Positions 49,254-62,200 of a DNA stretch of 64,000 nucleotides are shown here, piece after piece; within the stretch, counting starts at the first letter, position 1, and each line of letters opens with the position of its first letter. Source of the stretch: Russula earlei (lineage: Eukaryota; Basidiomycota; Agaricomycetes; Russulales; Russulaceae); NCBI GenBank assembly GCA_025769875.1, contig JAGFNK010000003.1, forward strand, positions 62,001 to 126,000. Reading direction: 5' to 3'. A program made the translations under genes and the position numbers. The notes beneath the pieces are model-generated. The model searched no databases, was not told the origin of the DNA, and saw only the letters and a list, made by a program, of their open reading frames with translations.

Positions 49254-51786
49254 TCTCACTGCCATGCCTGAGACAATCATCATGCTGACCGCCCCACCCA
49301 CTATGTTTTGCATGGATCTCAATGTGGATCTCAACCAAATGGCACATGCTGCTTTATCCCAGAACACCCAGAACGTCCCTCCCAATGGCATGGAGACTCC
49401 TTCCACCTCTAGAAAGCAGGGCCACTTCACTTATGACTAAGAAAAGGGCAACTATCCCAATCAATGGGGTAGTCTAGCTGAGTTTGACATGTGGTGCCAG
49501 CAAGAGGAAGAAGCACATGCCATTCAATTTGTTGTGTCCTTGACCCAAACCAACAAGGGGCTGCTCTGGTCCAAGCAGCGCATCTATGTTTGTTCACACT
49601 GGATGTCCAGAGGGGAATCAAAATGTAAAAAAAACCCTGAGTGGAAACAAGATTGAATCTAAGAAAATGAGATGCCTGATGCCAGATCACGATCAAATTG
49701 TATCTGGACACGCCAGCAGTCCTTGGTTGCTATATCACAGAGCACAATCATGAAATCAGATTAGCCAATATCAAGTATACTCAGCTATCGCATGGAGTGT
49801 GGGATCAAATTGCATCCATGTTAGCGGCTAAGGTGGACATTAGAGAAATCATATGTAATCAATCTAGTTTTTGTTGTGCCCGTTATCTGAAAGTGTATCT
49901 GCAGGTGCGGCACATTTGAGAGGCAGCACCAGACAATTCTTGTGACAAATTTATTAACCCCACGGATATCTGGAAATTGGCCCAGCAGATAGACAAAGAG
50001 AGCATCCATTTGCATGAAGAAGATGCCTGTCTCTGTGAGGCTGTGGGTTGATAGACTCAGAGCTGAAAAGATATCAGTCTTTTATCAAGATAAGCTTGAT
50101 GAACCACCCCAGACTTCAAAGCTGCATAAAGGGTGCTTTGTCCTTTGCATCCAAACCAAGTTTCAATGGGATGTGTTCCAGTGTCTTGGCCACTTGTTTA
50201 TTGGTATCGATGTGACACATAATACAACCCAATATGTTGATCTGCTTCTATTTACGATCATTGCTAGGGACCATTGGGGGCATGGTGCATAAGAATGAAT
50301 CCAGGATCTTGGTGCTGAGCGCTCATACTCTCTATAGGTGTTCCTGTTGCCTGGATGCTCGCTTCAAATGGCAACATGGAAATCATTTCCTTTTTTGTAA
50401 ACTGGGTAAAGGAAGTGAGTCCCACTGTCTGCCCCTCAGTAATAATGACAGATCACGATGAGGCACAAATTGCAGCACTTTGGGATGTGTACCCACGGAG
50501 CCAAGTGTACCTCTGCACATGGCATGTCCTCTGCACAATGAGATCGCACATTGTTACCACTGAGTTTCAAGCACTGTGGGACAAGGTCAAAGCTTGGGTG
50601 AATACAGAGGATATGGCCACATTCTTCAAGCTTTGGGATGATGTTGCAAATGATCCCTCTAACCCTCAATCTTTTGTGCATTACCTGGCTTCAAAATGGT
50701 TGACTTATAGCCATATGTGGTCCAAAGTTGTCCAAAAAAGCAGGATGATTTTTGCAGAGGGAGACACCAATATGTTACTTGAAGCATATGTTATCGATTT
50801 GACATGGCGAGATCTAATTACTAATTTAATTTAGATATCATCATGTAATAAAAATGCATTGGCTTGACAGGAAGCGGAATGGGAGGATCGACCATATTAT
50901 TCACACACTAGTGAATGGTATGGAGCCTCATTACCAAAATGAGAGCACACAATGAGCTGTCAGGCTGGTGGGCCCTGATCTGGCTGAGAAACAGCAGCAT
51001 GAAATCCTGGAAATAGCTGATAGCATTTCCCAGGATTCAATCAAGAAATTTGACAACAACTGCTTCCATGTTGCATTGGCTTCTCAACAGGGTAAATTCT
51101 TTGTTATCAATCTAGGTCGATCAATATGTGATTGCCCCAACTTCCCAAGGGTACAGTTTTGCAAGCACATAGCACAGTCCTCAATTACCCATGCATGCAC
51201 TGGCATCCCAAGACCAGAGGAATCCATTCAAACACTCACAAAAGATATCAGTTGCCTATCACAGTCGCTTATCAATTGGCCAATGGAGCCAGCAACAGCA
51301 ACCCCAGCCGTTGTCAAAGCCTACCAGTTGGTAAAGTATAGCCTAACCGCCGCGACTGCATCTACTCAGCATCAGAGCGCTTTACCCAAAAAGGCCACAA
51401 TTGTGCCCAATCAAAACACTTGGATGGAGACAACCAACCATATGGGAATCAAATGGGCCCCAAAGCGGAAGTGCCTCCCTGACGAGCACGGGTTGATGGA
51501 GAAGAGTATTGGCACTGCCAAGGGCAAGTGCCATTGTGTTCACAGTGACCCATATGCTGGGGGGGAATGCTCAGGTAAGCACACCAAATCTGATGCCCTC
51601 TCTGTCATGGCCCATGTGTGGGCCCAAGCTGCGCATTCTCAGGCATGTGTGCCCCCTGCAACCGCTCCCTCCCTTGGCCCAGCCACAGTGTATGCCCTCC
51701 CCTCATCATTGCCCACAGGCACCTTCACGCCGCCCACCCCAAGTGTGGCAGCACTGGCCTTCTCAGCATCACAGTTGAGCCCTTAG
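49254..51786 (+). pseudogene. Decayed MULE (Mutator-like) transposase with SWIM zinc finger
   Basis: Pieces of one protein appear in order on the plus strand in several frames: EEEAHAIQFVVS and SKQRIYVCSHWMS (about 49495-49610, FAR1-like start), ITEHNHEIRLANIKYTQLS (about 49730), LFIGIDVTHNTTQYVDLLLF (first catalytic Asp region, about 50190-50260), SVIMTDHDEAQIAAL then CTWHVLCTM (50440-50540), and the SWIM finger ICDCPNFPRVQFCKHI (51127-51175), where CxC...CxH is intact. Stops and frame changes separate the blocks, so it is inactive. The last segment (50968-51786) remains open for 272 codons. No convincing terminal inverted repeat was found by eye; repeats A/B flank it and may be part of the element. 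Confidence 0.78.
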
Positions 51787-52073
51787 ATTAGTTTAAATAT
51801 TATTTGTTTTGTTGTCCATAACTCCTGAAACCACCATTATGAAAGTTGACATTGTGTGTGTAATTATTATTCTGTGTTCGAAAACAATTGCAGGGTTTAC
51901 AGGAATTGCCTTGAGGAGCCACATTGGTGGGGCACTTACCATTTCTGGAGCGTGACACTTTTTGCGAAAAGATGTCAACTGGGGCAGGAGGCACCAATGG
52001 CATAACATCAGCTGCACTGCACATCACGCTTTTGTACCACATGGAAGGAGAATCCAATGACCTGGCACACCAA

Positions 52074-52552
52074 CCTCTGATTGGACACCAGCTATGCTCT
52101 GCGATGTGCCAATGGCTTCTGTCACAGGCCAATGGGCTGTGAGGGTAATCCTTCAGCAGCGTTCCACACATATGTGTCACAGAGGTGGCCACCAGGAGAA
52201 AGGAATGGTCCTCTTGATCTTGAGGCATCGAGAGAGTCAGCATGGCATTGCCTTCTATGAAGAGAGGTCAGGAATAGCAATCATCAGGAATAAAAGAGAA
52301 GAAAAAAGAGAAAAACATATCAAGTGAAGAAGGGAAGGAGGGGATGTGAGAGAGAATGCATGAAGATGAAAAGTAAAAATTGCATGCACAAAAATGAGTG
52401 GCAATGAAAACGCACAGAAATAGAAGAAAGACAAAAAAAACCACACTGGTGTTGTGCACAGGGGCACAGTTCTTGAGGGAACTGGTCGTGGCCCTCAGGG
52501 GTCTTGGCTGTGGTGCCACCAGTACTGGTGTCCCACATCCTGAGACATCCTG
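52074..52552 (+). repeat. Short dispersed repeat, copy 2 (block B then block A)
   Basis: Block B 52074-52250 and block A 52258-52552, in the opposite order to copy 1. Block A here carries an extra purine-rich stretch (about 52290-52370). Confidence 0.75.
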
Positions 52553-53989
52553 GGTGAGAAGAGGTTAGAAAGAGCAAGTTAAAAAAAGTGTACTGGGTTG
52601 ATGCTGTCACTGTGAGGGGAGGTCAGAAGGAGCAAGAAAAAGGAGCAAGAAAAAAAAAAATAAGTAGCACACACCAAGGGGATGGGAAAAGGGCGAGTTG
52701 TAGTGGAGGAGGGGGAGAACCGCCCATCATAAAGAGGGCTGCATGCTCCAAAATTTGTTTTCATGGTTTGGCAATGGGATCTGCCTAAATCTCACCTGGG
52801 CCTTGTGCCAGTGCCCTTCAAGTTTGTTGCACATCATCATCATGTAGCAAAATGCATTGTACATTATGAAAGACTTCATTGGGGTCATTTGGCATCAACT
52901 GAGCACAATTCCAAGTGTAGCTATGATTAGCAGGTTTGAATTGGCACCAACTTCTCTTCCATTTCCCTCTCCTTTCTGCCTTGTGTAGTGGTTGTTGATG
53001 CTTGAGTGACCCAACTTGGTTCACCGTTAGAGCAAATTTAGAGGACCCAATCATGGTTCAGAGGGTTCTCCACACCTTTTGAGATGCTTTCCCACTGATT
53101 ATTTCGGTCAAGCATCCAGTATTGGTAGCCATTCATAGACATTGTCAAGACTCACTGTTGAACTATCCAGTTCAAGAGTGAGGAGTAAGCTCAAAGATGA
53201 GTCAATAGACATCTAAGATGGCATGGGCAAGAAGTAGAGTCCAAAGCAGTAGGTATAGTTACTGGCAGAGTCGAGCAGGCATGCAGGGAAGAAGCCAGAG
53301 TGGTCACAGGGGGACGGTCCTTAAAGGAGCATCCCAGGGATAGAGAGTGCCATAAACAAATGGACAGTCTGAAGACTGTCCACTACTTTATTGAGCACTT
53401 ATATACTACAAGAGAACTGCTAAATAGGGAACAAGTCACAACCTTGTTATCAAGCACAATGGATGGATGAGTAAGAAGTTGGAGTATGCTTACTGAGCAT
53501 GCTCAGTCATGCTCAGTAAGCTGCTGAGTAAGGAGGCTTCTCTTGATGAGTAAGAGCCTTTACTGTCCACATGTTCACTGCTTTAGTATGTGTGTGAAGT
53601 ACCTGATTCATTTGCTGTCAGTTAGTTTAGGGCCAGTCATTTGAGGACTTGTAGTTTGGTTCAAGGAATAGAGTTGCCTATAAGGCCCCTTATATAGTTC
53701 TATTAGGGTCTTTAAAGTCGACCCTAATACTTCTATTAAGGTCCTTAGTATTGCTTTATAGTTTGTCCTATAGTTATTAGAGTTAGTCTAATAACACATT
53801 GTAGGGTCTTTAGTATTGTGTTAGTGCCTATTGTAGAGCACTTGGGGTCGTCTAAAAGGGTCCTTAGAGAGGCCATAATACTGTCCTTTATTGCTAAAAG
53901 GGTTGCCATTAAGTGGGGCTTGCTGTATGTCGATTGTGCCAAGAATTGCTCACGTGACAATGCGTGCACAATATTGTGGACACCTCTAC
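52553..53989. other. Non-coding repeat-island sequence with hairpins
   Basis: No gene. Notable are a perfect palindromic hairpin GGACAGTCTGAAGACTGTCC near 53362-53383, repeated TGCTCAGTAAG-type motifs near 53490-53530, and a T-rich run of AGGGTC/ACCCTAATA motifs at 53700-53840 that may be an old LTR. No bounded repeat could be defined. Confidence 0.4.
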
Positions 53990-55062
53990 TCACCCCTTTT
54001 GTACATGTGAACAGGGTGACACCATAGAGGCTGGGTTTCCTCTCATAAGGAAGTGTCCTTCAGGGGCCCTCTCTGGGAGATGGTTCATGACAGACATGCT
54101 AAAGTGAACATAAAGATCTCCAGTCTTGGCTTCAGGAACCATGTGTGGCGATGGAATGTTTGTATTGGGCTTGCCAGAGAGCCAGGTAGTGTAGCCACTT
54201 CCAGAGTTGGAAGTAAATGGATGTTGGTGTTTCTGATAAAGGACCAAGGAGCCCGTAGGGTGGGTGTTCATGGCTACCTTGCTGTTAGAACACAATGATG
54301 CTGACACAGGCTGAAACTGCAACTGAGGCATGGGTATGCTAGTATATTCATAAAAGCAGTGAGAATGCAATGTACTGAGATGAAGATAGCATCACCTTAC
54401 CCTTGTGATTGTACTTCTATCAACTTCGAAATACCAAAAAGAGTGGGTATGATAGCTTGTTTTGCTTGAGGAGAAATAGCCAAGGTGTCAAGTTGGGCAT
54501 TCAAAATCTGGCCAAGGTCATCATCACCAAAGTTTCCTGCAATGAGACTGATTATGGCACAAGCAATGATATGCATTGACAGGGAGGAGGTGTGTGGTTG
54601 CAGTATGGCTATGATGGACTCATTTATCATACTAGCAGGGTTAGAAGATGATGTTGAACAAAGGGCAAGCTTGTCAAAGGGCTGTCTAACCATGGTCACT
54701 TGATTGAGCATGTCACAGATCATTGAGGACTCGCTCTGTGGGTTTCACAAAGTTTGTAAGCCAACTGTCATGCTCCAGATTATATTGCCTCATAGTGAAC
54801 CTCTGCCGGAGAATTGTCTGATCAGAACACACATCAATATGATACTAATATTGAAACTGAGAATGTGATAGCTGGTAACCTTCTGAGCATTTGGAGACAC
54901 TTGACTACCATCTAGTTGCTCTGAGAAGCATTTGTTGTTGTCATTGTCGCTTGAGGGGTCCATAGCAGCTATGGATGTGTATGGTGATGACATAGCTTGG
55001 AAGCAATTGTTAATATTAATGGGATGATGAAACAACACATGCTGGTCAATCTCAAGGTCCAA
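53990..55062 (-). pseudogene. Remnant of an unrecognised spliced gene
   Basis: Three open blocks lie in order on the minus strand: 55062-54790 (MDLEIDQHVLFHHPININ), 54723-54397 (QVTMVRQPFDKLALCSTSS ... SLIAGNFGDDDLGQIL) and 54370-53990. A good GT-AG intron (GTAACC to GATCAG, about 54880-54821) joins NAQK to TILRQRFTMRQYNLEHDSW, then a stop breaks the frame before the second block. The protein family is not recognised. It looks like a former gene, not random ORFs, because residue usage is balanced and a splice pair fits. Confidence 0.35.
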
Positions 55063-55427
55063 TTTATTGTCCAGTGTGGATAATACAACGGCTTCACATG
55101 ACCATTGTCTCCCTTTCTCTGGGAGCTTCTAGCTGTTCCTGCCCTTTGATCATGAATCTCAACTTGAACTTGAACTTGCAAGGTGTAACTCTATCACTGG
55201 CACCGATTCACAGCAACCTTGCATATATCAAGATGCCTATTGTCCACTCATTTCAGCCAAGTCCGATTCATGAGGTCATTCATCCAACATTCAAGCCATC
55301 TGGTTGGTGAAGCTGGTGAAGGCCGAGTGCTGCTCTAGCTAGAGTAGCACCAGCACCATACCTTTGTCCAAAGCTGGTCTCCGGTGCAGGCAACACATGA
55401 GTTGGTGGAATCAAACTACCGCCGCCA

Positions 55428-56048
55428 TGTTGCCGAGTGGTTTGGGGTCCGGAAGATGCCGGAACACCTGAACTATGGACTGCATTGTTTGCATCATGTG
55501 TGCGTCAGATCTTGACCATTTATGTCCATTGATGTCGTGTTCGGAACGCATTGATCATACCTTTCAGAAGATGTACTAAAGAAGCAATGAGTAGCATTGC
55601 TTCTGTCCCAGATGTTCCTGTACTGCCACATACATCGCTTCCTTGATTAGGAAGGTACTTATGACACCGAGATTGCTACTAGGGAAGCACTTAATGCTTC
55701 CAGCACCAAGATCGTTTTACATAGAAGCAACCTCGCTTCTATGAGCCGTGTTTTGCTTCTATAGCACCAACCGGTACTACAGTAGCACAAACCTTATCCC
55801 TGTAGGGCTATATAAGGCCCCCAGTTGTAACAGTTGAGCCCTAAGCTCGACTTAGTTTGCCAATCCCAAACAGTTGACTCCTACCCCATCTGCAGAGCCC
55901 CTCTCATCTTGTTGCCATACTCCAGAAGGATCTAACACTCCTTCCCCTCCATGAGTATTGCTTGCTTGACTCAAGCATATCTGCATTGGTAGGACGTGTT
56001 CATAGACGCGACCATTGATCTTATTTAAGGCACTTTGGAGCCTTAACA
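55428..56048 (+). mobile_element. Solo LTR (621 bp), copy 2
   Basis: Starts TGTTGCC and ends CCTTAACA, with a perfect 5-bp duplication CGCCA (55423-55427 and 56049-56053). Same length as 14951-15571 and closely similar along its whole length, including TATATAA (55809-55815). Most differences are C/T and A/G transitions. Confidence 0.92.
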
Positions 56049-56540
56049 CGCCACAGGCTGCACATATGTGCCTACAGAAGGCCTCAAAAGAGGGGGTACC
56101 AGAACATGTTGAGCTTGTGAGTGAAATGAAAATCAGCAAATAGCTGGAACCACAATTGAATGACTTCTGTCATTGTTGGTGGCTCTTTTCAAAAGGCCAA
56201 GGCTTTCTCATCAGTTTGGCGCATGGACATGTGCATGTGCAATGCCAGTGGGTGGCACCCATGCTTACTAAGGTTGATTTTGACTTGTAATTCATACATG
56301 TACAAAAGCTAAAGTTGAGAAGTGCAGGCAACCTCAACTTGACAGGTCAGCATTGGTATCATCCTCATCTGGGTGTTCCCAGGGGTAAGCTGGGACATGC
56401 TTGTGGCCACCACTATTCTTATCTGAAGCCCATTGTAACCATCCCTCTCATTTTGACTTGAGTGATCTCAAAAGGCTTGGCTTTGCATACCTGAACTCCT
56501 GACGGCTGCCAGGCCAATAGTTGGGCCATGAATAGTTGGA

Positions 56541-58048
56541 CTATGTATCCTGGTTCCAGAAGGCGATAAGGATGGCTAGACCAAGAATGGTGATGGCCAT
56601 TACTGAAGCCTGCCTCCAAGTCTGCAAAGGGTAGGTTAGTTGGTCACAACACACATACAATGTCATGGTATTACATCTAAAGCCTGCCCCTGAACTTGCT
56701 TCCTTGCTGATTGTGATCCAGGTTCCGGACACTTTTTCACTGTATGCTCCTGGATCCAATATTGAATTACAGACTCCAAACCCCTCTCAGCTACACCTGT
56801 CACAATTTGGCAAGCATGCCAACCAGAGGAGTAGGCCTAAGTGAAGCATGCCACATAAACTGTCAAATGTCAAAACCAGACCAACATTTTAATAAACATG
56901 TACCACAGCTTGCACAATGCCTTCAGCTGTTTAGAAACAGTCACAGACTCACTTTTGTTTGGAAAAAGTCAAATCACCCACACTCATGCAGAAGCTTCTC
57001 TATCAAGCCCCAATCTTTTGCGCTGGTGAGTCAGGCACATCCATATGACATTCCCAACAACATGGCATTACCAGCATGGATGAAAGCCATGGGGAGAATG
57101 ATGTTCTCCAGTGTTGGATGAGTCGTAGTGTGTTGGAACAAGGCATCCATAAAGTGATTGGAACTGAGGGAATACCAGTCAATGCTGTCATAAAGGTTTG
57201 TAATGGCAAGTGTTGTCTCATCAGGAGATACCACAGAACAGCCTCTGTGTCAATCTGAGGACAACAGGAAAGTGGCAGAAGTGGTTGGTCATACATTTTA
57301 CATGAGCACAGGTGGATGCACCAATTTGTCTCAAGAGTCTTTAGGTTCCATGCGCTGCTGATAGTTAGTATATCATAAGTGACGTTATGTAGAACTCACA
57401 TGATGCCATGGTTGAGGTACATCACCAGTAGGACTTTGTCATCAGCTCCCAAGAAATGGAGGGAATGCACCATGGGTTCTAGCAGCTCTCCTTCCAGTTC
57501 TGAGAACCTAGGTGGGTCTGGGAGGAGCGCAACTCTTTTCCAAATAGCTGTTGATTACCTGGGTCAGCTAGGAGGCCCACAAGACCCCCTTCGAATGGAC
57601 CAATGGTTCCTTGCTTGATTAGTTGAACAACTTTGCCTGAACTGATAGCCAACCAAACACCACTCTGCGCCATACAGTGAACTGGGCTGGGTATGCTATT
57701 GAGGACATGATAGAATGAGTTTTGCTATACCTGGAGCTTCAGTTGTTGCCTGAATGTAGTGTAAGAAATACTTACTGATGTTGTGGTTTGGAGGCACAAT
57801 GTATGCACATTGCCACTTGTATCACCAGCCAACACAGTGAAACCAAATTGAGAGTGCCAAAGTAATGTTGTTACTGGTGCCTTGGCTTGGAATTGGCGAA
57901 TCTCATGGCCACTGCCATTGCCCTGGAAAATGATGATGAGACCATCATCAGCACTGCTGGCAAAGAGTGAGCCATTGTGTGAGAATGCTAAAGTGTTGAA
58001 GGAATCATAATGCTTGCTAAGAGTCTTCTTCAGCATGTAATGGCCCAT
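56541..58048 (-). CDS. WD40-like protein with a C-terminal membrane helix
   Basis: Exon 1 runs from 58048 (MGHYMLKKTLSKHYDSFNTL) with clear WD40 repeats: LAFSHNGSLFASSADDGLII and VTTLLWHSQFGFTVLAGDTSGNVHTLCL, ending at a GTAAGT donor near 57775. Later segments include SGVWLAISSGKVVQLI (57640), RFSELEGELLEPMVHS and GADDKVLLVMYLNHGI (57500-57410), and SPDETTLAITNLYDSIDWYSL (57230). A short GT-AG intron with CTAAC precedes the last exon, TWRQASVMAITILGLAILIAFW, one membrane helix before the stop. Splice signals fit, so it may be a real gene, yet it lies inside the CpG-poor island and its middle exons were not fully joined. The family is expanded in Agaricomycetes, function unknown. Confidence 0.5.
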
Positions 58049-58794
58049 TTAACAGGGAAGGATTCTGACAAGAAACATGAAAACACAAGCAAGGCAAGGT
58101 GTTTGTTTCATTTATGTTGGACAAATAGACCCTCTGACCTATTCAAGTCAAAGCCAATTAGATGCTTGGACAGGCAGCAATAGTTCTCTTTTGGTCATAC
58201 AATGATCATGAGAGGACCATTGTTGTTGGTGGGATACTGACAAAGCTAGGCACTAGCCTGATGGAAGGTGGCAGATGAATGGCTATGGCTAGTAAGGTGG
58301 TGCTTGAATGTTGGAGTCTGCTGACTGGAATCATGTCGAAATGAACTTGTCAGGTCAGATGGGTATGGGCAAGCAGAATATCATGGTGTGTTTGGGGAGT
58401 AAGGCACACCACACTACTGCTCATGGTACTCTTCATTATCCTTTACACTTATCCTACTCTTCATGCATGTTTCACTAAGTAAAGGAATCTTGAAAAGAGA
58501 AAAAATATTTCTGTACTGCCACTTTAGAATGTCCACACATGCCACATGGCATATGCATATTGAACAAATGCAGCTTAATTGCCTCCACTATATTCACCAG
58601 ATGGGTCAGGTCCCATCACTAGTGGGGTGAGATTGTGTCAGAAGCTAGATTAGCTGAACCTGAAGAGAAAACATACAAATATCCTCAAATGGGCAGGAAA
58701 AGGCATGCCAAGCTCAGCATAAGCTAAGCATACCCCCCTATATCTACATATGTACAGCAGGTGAGCTCACATTCCAAGTAGCAGATAAAACTCA

Positions 58795-59204
58795 CTGTGC
58801 AATAGCAAAATGAATGACAGGCTCAGGTGGGCCCCTTTTCAAAAATGGCTTCCATTTTCCAACAAAGAGTACTGCTATCTCCCCATGCCAAGGGATGAGA
58901 GGAAAGTCACATTTTAAATTTGGGTTTTGCTTGAGACGGTTGTCAAAATAGCCTGACACCAAAAGCATGTGGCCAGAGACTTTAATAAAGGTATCAGATA
59001 CCTCTGGTGGTGTGGGACTGGGCATAGAGAACGACCTTTCAATATTGATGTAAGGCAGATGGATGGTACTCTCTTGTACAGGTAAATCTGCATTGAAAGT
59101 GTGGTCAAGCTTTCACCAAGGCACTCTTGGCCACAAGTAGCTGGCAACCTTTCCATGCTTACTCTGTGTGTCAAAGATAGGGATTCAACCAGTTGAATTT
59201 GCAA
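58795..59204 (-). pseudogene. Fragment of an unrecognised protein
   Basis: A readable block PPEVSDTFIKVSGHMLLVSGYF ... CDFPLIPWHGEIAVLFVGK ... PVIHFAIAQ (stop at 58792-58794) overlaps a second frame upstream. Balanced composition suggests former coding sequence. No family recognised and no start codon can be chosen. Confidence 0.3.
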
Positions 59205-62200
59205 CTGAGAGGTGTGTAAGCACTCATGCCAACATCAAGGAGCAGGTGGCGGTGTATAACCATTGTTGAAAGAGAACTCTAGAAAGCAATAGACTGGGAT
59301 AAATCAGTGGGAAAAACATGAAGTTACACATATTGGCCCTTAAATCTGGCATCATGACATCCACAAGCTACAAAGAGACAGCTCAGAAAAGGAAATCAAA
59401 AGACCAGTGATCCCCATCAAAGTACATAAGGTTGACAGTTGAGGAAACATTGGAGGACAATACAACATCCATTATGCTCCTGGAAAACATTGAAAGTAGT
59501 GCCCAATCAGCCTGTGTAGATGACTAGCACAGGGGATGCAAAGGGTGAAGGTTCTAATTAGCCCGTGTGAGTGCCTCAATGTGTCATGGTAATGAGCCAT
59601 GTCAGTTCTCAAGCCTGAAGTCGAGTTGATAGTAAAGTGTGTTTTGAAAAATGGGCTGGTTCCCATTGTAAAGAGTAAGGATCCCTGCAGCAGTCAAAGT
59701 GTTTTATGCTAAACAGGTTATGGACAATAGACCCTTCCTAGTATGACTCGGTCTGTTGAGAAGCTAGGGTAAGTTTGTAATGGGATAGACTAGGGCTGGT
59801 TCCACTAGCTATATATGTTCAAGTTTGTCGTAGACCTTGAACATGCAGAGAGAGGAAGGTATGTCTTGAAGGAGGAGAGCTCTTCTCACTGCACAGTAAG
59901 TGCGCAGCATTGCACAGTCAAAACTAGGAAGTAAATATAAATGGAAAGAAAACCAAACAAAGGGAAAGTAACAGCAATCCAGTGTTACCTGGATGTGTAT
60001 GGATCACATGATAACACAGAAGAGATCACAAGACATAAGAGATCATGAGACCAGTAGGTAAAGGGACGTACAAAAGCAAGCAGTCCATAGCAAAGGTAAG
60101 AGGTAAACATAAAAGGAAAATGTTGTAACAAGATGAGTCAGTATCAGCACTGAGTGCCAAAGACACACTGGGAATTCATCCATTGTGGTGTCAAAAGGGC
60201 TCAAGGGTAATACTAGTCAGCTGGCACGAACTTCTAGCAGGATCACATTGTTCACAGCTTTCACCATTCAACTGAGTTGCCCTACATTTGAAGATTGTGG
60301 TCTTTTGGCCAACAGAGGTGACTTGGAGAGGTGAGGGAAGGCATGAAGGTGAAGTCAGCCACCCACAAAAAGTGTCAAATGGCTAGGCTTGACACAGTAA
60401 TGATAAGTGAAACACAACTCAACACCTCACAATTGAATTGAGGGGACGAGACTAGAAAAATGAGTGAGAATCAGGATGCTCAAACATTCAATGTTGGACA
60501 AAATAGAGCACGTCCAACCAAAATCAAATGATGTGTGAAACCATGAAGGTTGACCATCTTCAGGTCCATTCAGCTGTCAGGCATGCATGCCATGTGTGCA
60601 GAGGATTGACTACAACATATGATGTGACAGGAACCTGGTGTAATGAGGTCCACCTCACATCATGAGTTAATTAGCAACTGCCCCTCACATGGATTCAAGA
60701 CCAAGACCATGCTCTTGTTAGTTGACAATCTTGCCTCTCGCCTATGATTATGCTCTGACAAACACTTGACCTTATGTCCACTCCTGCACTGTTGTGATCT
60801 GTCAGCCCTCTTGTGCACCTCATGGACCTCACACATGCCAACCCAATGCCTCGGTCCCCCTCTTCTTATCCTCTAAGGCATGGGCAATCTACAAAAGGAT
60901 ACCTATTGTCTGCTCTTTTCAGCCAAAGCCAATTCATGACCATTCATGTCAGTCAGTGTAGGGACCGACACCCATTCATGTATCCAGGCCTTGTTGTCCT
61001 TGAACTAATCCATTCTGTTGAGTACTGTTCTGGCACCCTCAGTTGGACACCATCAATTACTCACAAATTTCTTATTTAACACCTATCATAGTACTCTCTA
61101 CCTACACATCAATACAACTTTCTGGTGAAAAATGCATTGTGTGGTGAAATAAAAAAAAACATGCTGTTTGTCACTGTGACATTTGCCAGTAGGGGCTCTG
61201 AGTTCACAGGGACATAGCATGACTGTCCAACTGGGGATGCCATATTTGCCAATACTCCCCATTCCCCTTGCTCCACACAATTGCAGGTAGAGTTGATGTC
61301 AATATTTGTGAAATCATAGATCTCATGTGGCCAGGTGTGACTTAGCCAGAATGGGTGTCTTGAACCCCAAAGGTGTTGTGTGACCATAGAAAGACTACCT
61401 GGTGGTCGTCCAAGTCTGAGGTGTGGGAGCTGGAATGCGAGAAAGTAGAGGAGGGGAAAGTTGGAGAAGGGAAAGAGAGGGAAGAGGAGGTGGCAAGCAG
61501 TGAGCAGTGAAGGCTGAAAGTCGAGGAGGCAGCTGGAGGTGAGAGGCAGGTGGCAGGGTGAGGACAAATAAGAAGGCTGTTGTGATGGTGGCAAGGCTGT
61601 CAAATTAGAGATGAACAGAATCCAAAGGCTCACAGGAGGAGTCAAGCAGTGACTCCAGCTCCTTAGGCACACAAAGAGAGAATAAAGTGGACACAAAGAC
61701 AACAGTGAACTGACATTTGAGCAAATTTTCTATCTAGTTTTTTATACTATCATGACACTATGATTCAGAAGAAGGATGAAACACAAGGTGAGAGAGGCAG
61801 AAGGGAAAGCAGAGTGTGAGAGGGGTGGAGGCAGGGGTTCAAAACAATAAGATGTGCAAGGAACACTGTAAATGAGACTCAACAGACAAATGGAGTGCAA
61901 ATACAAATGATCAGGGGCAGATGCAAGGGGAGTATCATAGAGGGGAACCAAAGAAACAACAAGTTGTAATCATAAAGGGAAGCCAAATTGTGGATATTGT
62001 GCCTCAGAAATCTGAAACTCCACATCCTTCTACTTCTACTCCATGACATGGGGGCAACAGGGTGAGGACGGCGGCACAAGGCTTCCAGTCAGTGATGGAC
62101 AAGTTCATGCGAGTGCTCACTCAGGTGATTGAGAGCAATAGAGATGTGGTTATGGACAGCATGGGGATTGTCATGCGATGCTTGAAATGATATGCTAGAG

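Noticed and set aside
53700..53840. ACCCTAATA/AGGGTC motifs considered as telomere-like repeats
   Set aside because: Spacing and sequence are irregular and interspersed; it is not a telomeric array.
61109..61702. 197-codon minus frame
   Set aside because: Low-complexity Ser/Pro/Leu-rich product of a GA-skewed plus strand; no start context or splice pattern.
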